Below, in pieces: positions 34,281 to 42,662 of a stretch of DNA of 64,000 nt. The position numbers and the translations under genes were made by a program. Each line of letters starts with the position of its first letter. Position 1 is the stretch's first letter. Source of the DNA: Streptomyces viridochromogenes (GTDB lineage: Bacteria; Actinomycetota; Actinomycetes; Streptomycetales; Streptomycetaceae); the NCBI RefSeq assembly GCF_001270495.1, contig NZ_LGUR01000002.1, forward strand, positions 126,633-190,632. The letters run 5' to 3'. Below the pieces are notes generated by a model, which worked only from the letters and a program-made list of their open reading frames with translations, made no database searches and was not told where the DNA came from.

Positions 34281-35111
34281 ATGCCGAAAACCGGCAAGTT
34301 ATTTCGCTTGAGGAGACTTTCGCTGGCCGGGGACGGCCGGCATCTCCTCGTGCCGCTCGACCACAGCGTTTCGGACGGCCCGATCGTCCCGGCCGACCAG
34401 TGGGACGACCTGTTGCGCGCGCTGGTGGACGGCGGGGCCGACGGGATCATCGTCCACAAGGGGCGTGCCCGTGCCTTCGCGCCGGACATCCTCAAGAGCT
34501 GCGCGCTGGTGGTGCACCTGAGCGCCAGTACCGCCCACTCCGGCGATGTGCACGCCAAGGTGCTGGTCGCCGATGTCGAGGAGGCACTGCGGCTCGGTGC
34601 GGACGCGGTGAGTGTCCACGTCAACATCGGCTCGGACACCGAGGCCCAGCAGCTCGCCGATCTGGGGGCGGTGGCCCGTTCCTGCGACGCGTGGGGCATG
34701 CCGCTGATCGCGATGGTCTACCCTCGCGGCCCCCGGATCGAGGACCCGCGCGACCCGGCTCTCCTCGCCCATCTGGCCAATGTGGCCGCGGATCTGGGAG
34801 CGGACATGGTGAAGACCTCCGTCGCCCTGCCGTGGGAGCGGATGGCCGAGGTGGTGGCGGGCAGCCCCATCCCGATCCTCGCGGCCGGCGGTCCGCCCGA
34901 CGGCTCCGATCTCGTCGAGTACGGCACCGCGGTGATGGCCGCCGGCTGCCGGGGGCTGGCCATCGGCCGCCGGATCTTCTCGTCGCCGTCCCCCCGCGCG
35001 CTGGTGTCCCGGCTCTCCGCCGTCGTGCACGGCCGGTCCCCGGGCGGCGGCGCGGACATGAGCACCAACTCCCCCACCGACTACTCGACGATCGTGGCAG
35101 GTGTCGCATGA
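34281..35111 (+). CDS. griI: GriI-type aldolase (2-amino-4,5-dihydroxy-6-oxo-7-phosphoheptanoate-forming)
   Basis: A 276-residue class I aldolase of the DhnA/ADH-synthase family. Active-site residues are visible: Asp27 (VPLDHSV), Tyr147 (IAMVYPRG) and the Schiff-base Lys178 (ADMVKTSV). In Streptomyces the GriI branch joins aspartate semialdehyde and dihydroxyacetone phosphate to the C7 precursor of 3-amino-4-hydroxybenzoate; the archaeal branch makes a dehydroquinate precursor. The next gene encodes the GriH partner, overlapping by four bases (ATGA), which fixes the assignment to 3,4-AHBA formation. It is the first gene of the cluster, with a good GAGGAAAGG ribosome site and a long regulated-looking leader. 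Confidence 0.92.
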   Translation: MPKTGKLFRLRRLSLAGDGRHLLVPLDHSVSDGPIVPADQWDDLLRALVDGGADGIIVHKGRARAFAPDILKSCALVVHLSASTAHSGDVHAKVLVADVEEALRLGADAVSVHVNIGSDTEAQQLADLGAVARSCDAWGMPLIAMVYPRGPRIEDPRDPALLAHLANVAADLGADMVKTSVALPWERMAEVVAGSPIPILAAGGPPDGSDLVEYGTAVMAAGCRGLAIGRRIFSSPSPRALVSRLSAVVHGRSPGGGADMSTNSPTDYSTIVAGVA

Positions 35112-36277
35112 GGTTCGCATGGATCGATCTCCGTGAAGTCCCCCGACAGCAGCTCCAGGCGGTCGTGGACGCGGCCGTGCACACCCGGATGGCCGGCGTG
35201 GTCTCCGCCGACGCGGAGCTGCTCGGAACGCTTCCGCCGACGGTCACGCGGGTGCTGATGCCCGGGAGCCCCGGCGCGAAGAAGACCGCCACCGACAAGG
35301 ACGCGCGGGACAAGGCGGCCAAGGAGCCGGTGAAGGAGACCAAGCCGACCACCGGATACGACGTCCTGCTGCGGAAGTTCACCACCCAGGACGAGCTGGA
35401 CGCCCTCGCCGCCGACCACCGCACCGGAACGCCCGTGGCCGGCTTCGTCGACGTACGGGACGACCGCACCCTGCGGCTGTCGTGCACGGGCGCGACGGCG
35501 TTGCCGTACACCGTCATCCACTTCGCCGACCCGACCAAGATCCCGCTGGAGATCGTGCTCGCCGCGGCCGACTCGGCCGAGGGCCAGCTGGTGACCGTCG
35601 TCGACGGCCTGGAGGAGGCGGCGATCGTCTTCGACGTCCTCGAACGCGGCTCGGACGGCATCCTGTTCACGCCCCGCAGCGCCGACGAAGTGTTCGCGCT
35701 GGCCCGGCTGCTGGAGGCCACCACACCCCAGCTGCGGCTGTCCACGCTGACCGTGGAGAGCATCAGGCATGTCGGGCTCGGCGACCGGGTCTGCGTGGAC
35801 ACCTGCTCGCATTTCGAGGAGGACGAGGGCATCCTCGTCGGCTCGTACTCCTCCGGGTTCGTGCTGTGCTGTTCCGAGACCCATCCACTGCCGTACATGC
35901 CGACCAGGCCGTTCCGGGTCAACGCCGGTGCCCTGCACTCGTACACGCTCGGACCCGACAACCGCACCAACTACCTCAGCGAGGTCGGCTCCGGCACCCC
36001 CCTGCTGGCGGTCGGCGCCGACGGGCGCACCCGGCGGGTCGTGGTCGGCCGCGCCAAGCTGGAGTCCCGGCCGCTGCTGGAGATCCGCACGCACGCCGAG
36101 GACGGACAGCTGGTCAGCCTGACCGTTCAGGACGACTGGCATGTACGGGTCCTCGGCCCCGGCGGCAAGGTCCTCAACGTCACCGAACTGCAGACGGGCG
36201 ACGAGCTGCTGGGCTACCTGGCCACGGACAAGCGCCATGTGGGGCTGCCCATCGGCGAGTTCTGCAAGGAGGTCTGA
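35108..36277 (+). CDS. griH: GriH-type 3-amino-4-hydroxybenzoate synthase (DHQ synthase II family)
   Basis: A 389-residue protein of the 3-dehydroquinate synthase II family. Family motifs include VDGLEEAAIVFDVLERGSDG, GDRVCVDTCSHFEEDEGILVGSYSSG and the closing RPFRVNAGALHSYTLGPDNRTNYLSEV. GriH-type members cyclise and aromatise the C7 product of GriI to 3-amino-4-hydroxybenzoate without NAD. A Lys-rich insert (about residues 57-85, AKKTATDKDARDKAAKEPVKE) is unusual and looks like a loop expansion. It is coupled to the aldolase by ATGA and followed by the aryl ligase six bases later, so the aromatic acid is made and activated by one transcript. Confidence 0.93.
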   Translation: MRFAWIDLREVPRQQLQAVVDAAVHTRMAGVVSADAELLGTLPPTVTRVLMPGSPGAKKTATDKDARDKAAKEPVKETKPTTGYDVLLRKFTTQDELDALAADHRTGTPVAGFVDVRDDRTLRLSCTGATALPYTVIHFADPTKIPLEIVLAAADSAEGQLVTVVDGLEEAAIVFDVLERGSDGILFTPRSADEVFALARLLEATTPQLRLSTLTVESIRHVGLGDRVCVDTCSHFEEDEGILVGSYSSGFVLCCSETHPLPYMPTRPFRVNAGALHSYTLGPDNRTNYLSEVGSGTPLLAVGADGRTRRVVVGRAKLESRPLLEIRTHAEDGQLVSLTVQDDWHVRVLGPGGKVLNVTELQTGDELLGYLATDKRHVGLPIGEFCKEV

Positions 36278-36283
36278 GGTCGC

Positions 36284-37744
36284 ATGAGCGAACTCGAACT
36301 CACGCCGGAAGACCTCACGGGAGACCTCGCGCCAGACCTCACGGCCGGCCTCGCGGCGGACGGGCACGACGACGCGATGAGATCCCTCGTCCGGAGCCTC
36401 TTCGACGCGCAGAGCGACGAACTCCCCTACCTGATCCACCGTCAAGAAACGGTTGCACGGGGGGAGTTACAAGACCGCGTGGCCAGACAGGCCGCGCTCT
36501 TCGCCGGATACGGCATCGGCACGGGCAGCACCGTCGGCCTGCGGACCCCGCCCAGCTTCACCCAGGTCGAAGTGCTGCTCGCGCTGTGGCGGCTCGGGGC
36601 CCAGGTGCTGCTCTTCGACTTCCGGCTCAAGCCGGCCGAGGTCGCCGCGCTCTGTGCGACCTGCCGACCGCAGTTCATGGTCAGCGCGGGCACCAACGTC
36701 CAGGCCACGTTCGGCTTCCGGTCCGAGTACGAGGTCGTCACCGAGCGCCGGGCCGGCGGCCGGGCGGCCGGCACCGACCACCGACTGGTCCAGTTCAGCT
36801 CGGGCTCCACCGGGCAGCCGAAAGTCATCGGCAGGACCGCCCGGTCGCTCGCCGCCGAGGTGGACCGGTTCACCCGCATCCCCGGCATGCCGGGCGCGGG
36901 CGACCGGCTGCTGCTGCTCAGTTCGACGGCCCACAGCTTCGGTCTGATCGCCGGGCTGCTGCATTCGCTGGCCGCCGGTGTCTGCGTGGTCTTCGCGCCC
37001 CGGATCTCCGCCCGCGACATCCTGCGGACCGCCGTGGAACACCGGATCACCGCCCTGTTCGGCGTGCCGATGCACTATGAGCTGCTCGCCGCCGCCGTCG
37101 ACGCCCCCGCGCTGCCCGAGCTGCGCGTCGCGGTGTCGGGCGGCGAGCTGATGCCCCCGCAGGTCGCGGCGCGGTTCGCCGAACGCTACGGGCTCGCGGT
37201 CGGCGAGTCCTACGGGACCACCGAGACCGGTGTGGTCGCCATGGACGCCTGCGGCACGCTGCGGCCGTCGGTCGGCCCGGCCGCACCAGGTGTGGTGGTA
37301 CGGGAGCACCGGGGCGAGCTGGACGTCGCCCTCGACGAGTCGCCGTACCTCTTCGAATCCGGCGGCACCCAGTACGCGGACGGCTGGTTGCACACCCGGG
37401 ACCGGGCCACGGTGGACGGCTCCGGGACGGTGCTGGTGCACGGCCGCGCCGACTGCCTCGTCGTGATCGGCGGCCTCAAGGTGGACCTCCTGGAGGTCGA
37501 GAACGTGCTCCGCGAGCATCCGGCGGTCGAGCAGGCGGTCCTGGTCCACGAGGAGGTGACCGAGGCGTACGTCACGACCGCCGCCGGGGCCGTGCGGCCG
37601 ACCGCGGAGGAGCTGTTGCGCTGGTGCCGGGCGCGACTGGCCGACTACAAGCTGCCGCGGGTGATCCGGGTGCTGGAGTCCCTGCCCCGCACGTCCAACG
37701 GGAAGCTGCTGCGCCAGGCGGCGGCGCTGCGCTCCGCCGGGTGA
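36284..37744 (+). CDS. AMP-forming aryl/acyl ligase, probable 3-amino-4-hydroxybenzoate-activating enzyme
   Basis: A 486-residue ANL-superfamily ligase. Core motifs are intact: A3 FSSGSTGQPKVIGRT, A5 ESYGTTETGV, the hinge region HGRADCLVVIGGLKVDLLEVE and the C-terminal lysine region RTSNGKLLR. The substrate pocket is not readable by eye, but it directly follows the two genes that make 3,4-AHBA and precedes two carrier-protein genes, so loading of 3,4-AHBA (or an elongated form) on a carrier is the natural role. The first 25 residues are acidic and probably disordered. A 149-base gap separates it from the first carrier gene. Confidence 0.87.
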   Translation: MSELELTPEDLTGDLAPDLTAGLAADGHDDAMRSLVRSLFDAQSDELPYLIHRQETVARGELQDRVARQAALFAGYGIGTGSTVGLRTPPSFTQVEVLLALWRLGAQVLLFDFRLKPAEVAALCATCRPQFMVSAGTNVQATFGFRSEYEVVTERRAGGRAAGTDHRLVQFSSGSTGQPKVIGRTARSLAAEVDRFTRIPGMPGAGDRLLLLSSTAHSFGLIAGLLHSLAAGVCVVFAPRISARDILRTAVEHRITALFGVPMHYELLAAAVDAPALPELRVAVSGGELMPPQVAARFAERYGLAVGESYGTTETGVVAMDACGTLRPSVGPAAPGVVVREHRGELDVALDESPYLFESGGTQYADGWLHTRDRATVDGSGTVLVHGRADCLVVIGGLKVDLLEVENVLREHPAVEQAVLVHEEVTEAYVTTAAGAVRPTAEELLRWCRARLADYKLPRVIRVLESLPRTSNGKLLRQAAALRSAG

Positions 37745-37893
37745 GCCGGGGCACCGCCGGTCCTCCGTTGTCAGTGGGCCGTCCGTGGCCGGTCGCGCCG
37801 ACGCGGCGGCGCCGCGGATGTCACCGCCTCGCGCCTCCTGGGCGCTCGACGCGCTCAACCCCTCACCGAATTCATTCACGGGAGATACCGATC

Positions 37894-38169
37894 ATGAGTA
37901 CGCCGACCCTGGAAGACGAGATCCGCGAGTTCGTCCTGACCGCGGTCATCGACGAGATGAACGTCCTGCTGAGCCGCGACGGCATCACGGACGAGAGCCC
38001 GGTGACCGTCGGCGGACTGGAAGTCGACTCACTGAGCCTGATCGAGCTGACCCTGCGACTGGAGTCGCGGTTCGGCGTGGAGATACCGGACACCGACATC
38101 GAGCCCCTGGCCTCTCTCACCCTCGGCGGACTCGTCACCGAGGTGGTCCGTCGCGGTGCGAAGGCATGA
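37894..38169 (+). CDS. Acyl carrier protein (first of pair)
   Basis: A 91-residue carrier protein with the phosphopantetheine serine in GGLEVDSLSLIELTLRLE (Ser46) and helix pattern of the four-helix ACP fold. GGGAG before the ATG supports the start. Its stop overlaps the start of a second, different carrier protein gene (ATGA). Two carriers in one small cluster suggest that one holds the aromatic starter and the other the malonyl extender, or that one serves the non-catalytic ketosynthase-like protein; sequence cannot say which. No phosphopantetheinyl transferase is in the window. Confidence 0.92.
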   Translation: MSTPTLEDEIREFVLTAVIDEMNVLLSRDGITDESPVTVGGLEVDSLSLIELTLRLESRFGVEIPDTDIEPLASLTLGGLVTEVVRRGAKA

Positions 38170-38429
38170 GCGCGGGAACCTTCACCACCGACTCCGTCCG
38201 GGACCTGCTGTCCGACCGGAACATCTTCCCGGGACTGCCCGACGACCTGGGCGAGGACGCCGAACTGGTCCTGGACTCACTGGGGTTGGTGTGGCTCCTG
38301 CACGTCCTCGAGGAACGCCACGGCCTGGTCGTGGAGCCCAGCGACGAGGACATCGCCGGACTCACCTCGCTGCGGCGGCTCACCGAGTACCTGCGTGCCG
38401 CCGAGCGGGGTGAACGCGATGAGCGGTGA
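38166..38429 (+). CDS. Acyl carrier protein (second of pair)
   Basis: An 87-residue carrier protein; the modified Ser38 is in ELVLDSLGLVWLLHVLEE. It is more acidic than its partner and has a Trp in helix II (LVWLL), unlike fatty-acid ACPs, in line with a dedicated secondary-metabolism carrier. The ATG overlaps the first carrier's stop. The stop overlaps the ketosynthase start by 11 bases. It is clearly not the housekeeping AcpP, judged by the divergent recognition helix and place in the cluster. Confidence 0.9.
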   Translation: MSAGTFTTDSVRDLLSDRNIFPGLPDDLGEDAELVLDSLGLVWLLHVLEERHGLVVEPSDEDIAGLTSLRRLTEYLRAAERGERDER

Positions 38430-39621
38430 GGTCACGGTGACCGGATTCGGCGTACGCAGCGCGTTCGGCGCCGGCGCCGACGTCCTGCGGCGCGGGGTCT
38501 TCGCGGGAGTGCCCGCGTTCGCGCCCACCACGAGGTTCGACACCGGCCCGTACCGCACGCCGATGGCGGCCGCCGCACCCGACGGCCCCGACGCGGTCGA
38601 GGACTGGGCACTGCGCCACGCGCTCGACCGGTGCGGTACGGAGGCCCTCGACATGGCGGGCCTGGGCCCCGGCACTGGGGCAGCGGTCCTGCTCGGCGTC
38701 GCGGGCGACCATACGAGCGTCACGCGGTACTGGCGGAACGCCGCCGAGTCCGGCCCCGCCACGGGAGCGGGCGCGGGCGCGGGCGCGGCGGTCGAGCGGG
38801 TTGCAGATGCCGTACCCGCGCGGCTCGCCGAACTGCTGGCCGAGCGGCTCCGGTTGACCGGGCCTCGACTGACCTTCACCAACGCCTGTGTCGCCTCCGC
38901 CGCCGCGATCATCCACGCCTGCCGGCTGATCTCCTCCGGGCGGACCGAGGTGGCGGTCTGTGCCGGGGGTTACCTGGTGGAGGAGGAGACCTTCGGGAAG
39001 TTCGACTCCGGGCGGGCACTGTCCCGGGACGGCGCGGTGCGCCCGTTCAGCGCGGACCGCAGCGGGCTGCTGCTGGGCGACGGTGTGGCGGTCGTCGTGC
39101 TGGAGTCCGCCGGGCACGCGCGGCGCCGGGGTGCCCGGCCGCTCGCCTCCGTGGCGGGCTGGGGCGCGGCCACGGACGCCCACCACATCGCCCAGCCGCA
39201 CCCGGAGGGTGCCGGGCTGGCGCGTGCGGCGCGGCAGGCGCTGCGACTGGCCGGCGATCCGGACGGGGCGGCCCTCGACTACGTCAACGCCCATGGCACC
39301 GGCACCAGGTACAACGACGGGGCCGAGACACGCGGGCTGCGCGCGGCGTTCCCGGACCGGGCCGAGTCGATTCCGGTCAGCTCCACCAAGAGCACCACCG
39401 GCCACCTCCTGGAGGCGGCGGGCGTCGTGGAGTTCGTGATCACGCTGCTGGCCCTGACGGACGGCGTACTGCCGCCGACCGCCGGGTTCACCGCGTCGGA
39501 CCCGGAGTGCGACCTCGACTACGTGCCGAACCGGCCGCGCCCGGCCGATCTGCGCCGGGCGCTCACCGTCAACGCCGCCTTCGGGGGCGCCAACACCGCA
39601 CTCGTCCTGGAGCGGCCGTGA
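38419..39621 (+). CDS. Beta-ketoacyl synthase (type II, catalytically complete)
   Basis: A 400-residue ketosynthase with a full Cys-His-His triad: Cys157 (TFTNACVASAA), His292 (VNAHGTGTRYND) and His329 (KSTTGHLLEAAG). It lacks other fused domains, as in type II systems, and would condense an aryl-ACP starter with malonyl-ACP. The ATG at 38419 was chosen; a GTG nine bases earlier is possible. A hydrophilic Gly/Ala repeat (TGAGAGAGAA, about 115-124) is an unusual insertion. The following gene encodes a shorter ketosynthase-like partner, starting on the stop codon (GTGA), so the two probably form a heterodimer. Confidence 0.92.
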   Translation: MSGEVTVTGFGVRSAFGAGADVLRRGVFAGVPAFAPTTRFDTGPYRTPMAAAAPDGPDAVEDWALRHALDRCGTEALDMAGLGPGTGAAVLLGVAGDHTSVTRYWRNAAESGPATGAGAGAGAAVERVADAVPARLAELLAERLRLTGPRLTFTNACVASAAAIIHACRLISSGRTEVAVCAGGYLVEEETFGKFDSGRALSRDGAVRPFSADRSGLLLGDGVAVVVLESAGHARRRGARPLASVAGWGAATDAHHIAQPHPEGAGLARAARQALRLAGDPDGAALDYVNAHGTGTRYNDGAETRGLRAAFPDRAESIPVSSTKSTTGHLLEAAGVVEFVITLLALTDGVLPPTAGFTASDPECDLDYVPNRPRPADLRRALTVNAAFGGANTALVLERP

Positions 39622-40439
39622 CGACGATGACGACGAGCGAGAAGACCGTGCTGCGCTCACCCCTCGGCATCCTCGCCACGGCCACCGCCACCCACGGCAC
39701 CGGGCGGGACGAGGACATCCCGCTGCCGAGGCTGCCCGGCTTCGTGGAGTCCGCGTTCAGCCCGCTGGCGTACGAGGTGAGCAGACAGTGCCTGACCGAG
39801 CGGCCCGGTGACGGCTCACGCACCGCCGTCGCGCTGGCCGCTCTGCTGGGCGACACCACCACCGCCGACCTGGCCAGCCGGCGCATGGTCTCCGGCAAGG
39901 TGCACAACCCGCTGCTCTTCATGCAGGCCACACCCAACTCCGTACTGGGCCACACCAGCCGGGAGTTCGGGATCACCGGGCAGATGTTCAGCGTCTCCAC
40001 CCTCGACGACCCGGTGACCGAGCTGCTGGCCATGGCGGATCTGCTGCTGGAGGACCCGGAGCTGGACCGTGTGCTGGTGCTGGGCGTGGAGCTGGGGGGC
40101 GGCGAGCGGCTGGCCGCCCTGTACCGGGAACTGACCGCCGACGGCGACCGCCCGGTTCCGGGCCTTCCGGCGTCCGCCGGGCTGGCGGCCGCGGTACTGC
40201 TCGGCCGTCCCGGTGCCGGCGCGACCGTGACGGTCAGGTCGGCCGATGCGTCCGGCCCCGGGTCCGGCGCCCCGGCCGGCGACCGACCCGGCAGTATCCA
40301 GGGCCTGTTCGACCTGGCCACCGCTCACCGGGAGCTGCTGCGGGACGGCGGCAGCCGGCTCCTGCCCCGCCCCGCCGCCTTCGTCCTCACCGCCGAATCC
40401 GAAGCAAGGAACGAGACGAGTACCCATGCTCATCAGTAG
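39618..40439 (+). CDS. Ketosynthase-like protein without active-site cysteine (chain-length-factor-like)
   Basis: A 273-residue protein similar to the N-terminal half of ketosynthases. It has NPLLFMQATPNSVLGHTSREFGITG, and where the catalytic Cys should be (after FGITGQMF) it reads SVSTLDDPVTELLAM: no Cys and no catalytic His pair follows. It ends early, so the second thiolase-like half is missing. Such short partners pair with a full ketosynthase in aryl-polyene and some aromatic-primed type II systems, setting chain length or starter choice. The GTG start sits on the ketosynthase stop, and it overlaps the next gene by 14 bases. Confidence 0.82.
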   Translation: MTTMTTSEKTVLRSPLGILATATATHGTGRDEDIPLPRLPGFVESAFSPLAYEVSRQCLTERPGDGSRTAVALAALLGDTTTADLASRRMVSGKVHNPLLFMQATPNSVLGHTSREFGITGQMFSVSTLDDPVTELLAMADLLLEDPELDRVLVLGVELGGGERLAALYRELTADGDRPVPGLPASAGLAAAVLLGRPGAGATVTVRSADASGPGSGAPAGDRPGSIQGLFDLATAHRELLRDGGSRLLPRPAAFVLTAESEARNETSTHAHQ

Positions 40440-42108
40440 GCAGGAGCGGGCGCGGATCTGCTCCGACACCGAACTCGGCGCCGGCAACATCCTGGAGCGC
40501 CTCAAGGCTTACGGCCGTCCGCTCGACGAACCCGTGCTGCGGACGGACGCCACCTGGCGGGCGCCGGACGGAACCCGCCCCGAGGTGCTGACGCTCGGCG
40601 AACTGTACGAGGTGGTCGAGACGTACGCGGGCTGGTACGCCGGGCACGGTGTGCGGCCCCGTGACCCGGTCGCCCTCCACTCCCACTCCAGCACCGAGTT
40701 CGCGGTGAACTTCCTGGCCCTGACGTCCCTCGGCGCGATCCCGTCGTTCGTCAACGGCAATCTGGCCCCGGACACGGCACGGGCGTACGTACAACGACAG
40801 GGCGCGGTCGGCGCGTTCACCGACGAGGCCCACCGGGAGGTGCTCACGGACCGCGGGCTCGGCTTCTGCGTCACCGCCGCGGACATCCGGCCCGGGGACC
40901 GCGCGTCGCTGCCGCCGTCGTACCCGTACCGGCACGACCCGACCGACCCGGTGCTCATCTCGCACTCCTCCGGCACCACCGGTATGCCCAAGGGCGTACC
41001 GCACACCCACCGGACCCTGATGTACGCCCAGCTGCACCGGCTGCGCTACTCCACCGGGACCGACATGGAACGCACCCTGGTGGGGCTGCCGGGCGCGCAC
41101 AACGCCATGGTGGCGACGCTGCTCTACTGTCTGCTGCTGCGCACCGACATCAAGCTCCTGTCCAGCCAGCGCGGCGCGGACGTGCTCGACGCCGTCGAGG
41201 AGTTCCGGCCGACCACCGTGCTGGCGTTCGCCGGGACCTTCGGCGAGATGGCCGCCGAGGACCTGACGAGGCGTGACCTGTCCAGCGTGCAGGTGTGGTT
41301 CAACACCGGGGACGCCGCGCACGAGGCGCACATCCGCGCCCTGGTGCGGCACGGCAGTCATCAGAAGATCGACCGGGACCTGCGCCGGGCACGAGTGGAC
41401 GGCTCGGTCTTCGTGGACGGGCTCGGCTCGTCGGAGGCCGGCTACTCCGTCTTCCACAACCGGCACACCAAGGACACCGACGCCTACTCACGCCGCATCG
41501 GCAAGCCGATCAGCTTCGCCGAGGCCGCCGTACTCGCCGAGGACGGCACCCCGCTGCCGCCCGGGCGGATCGGCCGCCTCGGCCTCAAGTCCCCGACTCT
41601 CACTCCCGGTTACTGGAACGACTCGCTGACCTGGCACCGGATGCGGCTCGGCGGCTACTGGCTCACCGGCGACCTCGCCCACCGGGACGAGGACGGCAAC
41701 TTCTACCACCTCGACCGGGCGCCGGACGCCATCCGCACCCGGGACGGCATCGTCTTCAGCACCCGTACCGAGGAACTCCTGCTGGCCGAGCTGCCCGAGC
41801 TGGCCGACTGCACGGTCGTCGGGGTCGCCCCGGACGGCGTGCGGGCGGACTGGGACGGCGACGGGGAAGCCGAAGCCTACGCGCTGCTCCAACTCGCCGA
41901 TGAGAACGGCGAGTACGGCGAGGAGGGCGGGGACGGCGACGACGAGGCGTGCACCAGGCGGGTCAACTCCGTACTGACCGCGGCCGGCTTCCCTCCGGTG
42001 CACCGGGCCCTGCGGATGAAACCCGACGACGTGGCCAAGGGCGCCACCGGCAAGGTTCTCAAACGAGTGATGCGCGACAGGTTCGCCACCAAGGAGCGGC
42101 AAGCATGA
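40426..42108 (+). CDS. Second AMP-forming enzyme, candidate ATP-dependent diazotase or ligase
   Basis: A 560-residue ANL-superfamily enzyme. A3 is ISHSSGTTGMPKGVPHTHR (about 178-196), A5 is DGLGSSEAGYS, A7 GYWLTGDLAHRDEDGNFYHLDR, and the C-terminal lysine region is ATGKVLKR (Lys543). The hinge after A7 (DRAPDAIRTRDGIVFSTRTEE) departs from the usual GRxKD-xxxxxGxRIE, and an acidic insert (ENGEYGEEGGDGDDE) lies in the C-terminal domain. In cremeomycin and aminoavenalumate-type pathways, enzymes of this fold (CreM-like) use ATP and nitrite to diazotise an aromatic amine. Presence beside 3,4-AHBA genes makes that role plausible; ordinary acyl activation is equally possible from sequence alone. 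Confidence 0.8.
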   Translation: MLISRQERARICSDTELGAGNILERLKAYGRPLDEPVLRTDATWRAPDGTRPEVLTLGELYEVVETYAGWYAGHGVRPRDPVALHSHSSTEFAVNFLALTSLGAIPSFVNGNLAPDTARAYVQRQGAVGAFTDEAHREVLTDRGLGFCVTAADIRPGDRASLPPSYPYRHDPTDPVLISHSSGTTGMPKGVPHTHRTLMYAQLHRLRYSTGTDMERTLVGLPGAHNAMVATLLYCLLLRTDIKLLSSQRGADVLDAVEEFRPTTVLAFAGTFGEMAAEDLTRRDLSSVQVWFNTGDAAHEAHIRALVRHGSHQKIDRDLRRARVDGSVFVDGLGSSEAGYSVFHNRHTKDTDAYSRRIGKPISFAEAAVLAEDGTPLPPGRIGRLGLKSPTLTPGYWNDSLTWHRMRLGGYWLTGDLAHRDEDGNFYHLDRAPDAIRTRDGIVFSTRTEELLLAELPELADCTVVGVAPDGVRADWDGDGEAEAYALLQLADENGEYGEEGGDGDDEACTRRVNSVLTAAGFPPVHRALRMKPDDVAKGATGKVLKRVMRDRFATKERQA

Positions 42109-42659
42109 GCACGGACACTGGCTCCGGCAACGTCAACCACCGCGCCCGGACGGTGGAGGCGTACCGGCTGTGGTGGCAGCACGACGCCAACTGGTACCAG
42201 GGGGTGGCCGCGCGGTTCGGACAGCAGGTGGCGAACGAGCTCAACGCCGAGGCGCTGCGCAAGGTCGCCCTCCAGGTCGGACAGCGTGTCGGCCGCCTCT
42301 CCGGTCCGCTGCCCGACACCGGCGACAGCCGCAAGGACCTGGAGGAACTGCGCCTGCGCTACGACGACTGCGGTGACCGGATGTTCCCGCCGGAGTTGCG
42401 CAACGCCTCCACCGAGGTGGCGGGAGACGACCTGATCGTGCTGACCCTGAAGCGGAGCTTCGCGATCACCATGGTGCGGATGGCCGGTGCGCTGGACGGC
42501 TACCGGTGCCCGTGCACCGATGTCCACGCGGGCTGGTCCGAGGGGCTCGGCGTGACGCTGGCGGAGAACCGGGCCGAGAGCTGTCTGCGGGACGGCGACA
42601 AGGCGTGCCGTCTGCTGATGCGGGTCGCCACCCCCCTCTCACCGGCTGCGGAGGGCTGA
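42105..42659 (+). CDS. DUF6125-like cysteine-containing protein
   Basis: A 184-residue protein. The N-terminal helix pattern (VEAYRLWWQHDANWYQGVAARFGQQVANELNAEAL) resembles DUF6125-type proteins. The C-terminal half has a cysteine set: Cys135 and Cys137 (YRCPCTD), Cys160 (ESCLRDG) and Cys168 (KACRLL), plus Cys89, a spacing that could bind a metal or a small cluster. It has no signal peptide or recognised catalytic motif. The ATG overlaps the stop of the second AMP-forming enzyme, and the next gene begins three bases after its stop. It probably helps tailor or shield the aromatic intermediate; its function is unknown. Confidence 0.75.
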   Translation: MSTDTGSGNVNHRARTVEAYRLWWQHDANWYQGVAARFGQQVANELNAEALRKVALQVGQRVGRLSGPLPDTGDSRKDLEELRLRYDDCGDRMFPPELRNASTEVAGDDLIVLTLKRSFAITMVRMAGALDGYRCPCTDVHAGWSEGLGVTLAENRAESCLRDGDKACRLLMRVATPLSPAAEG

Positions 42660-42662
42660 GCC

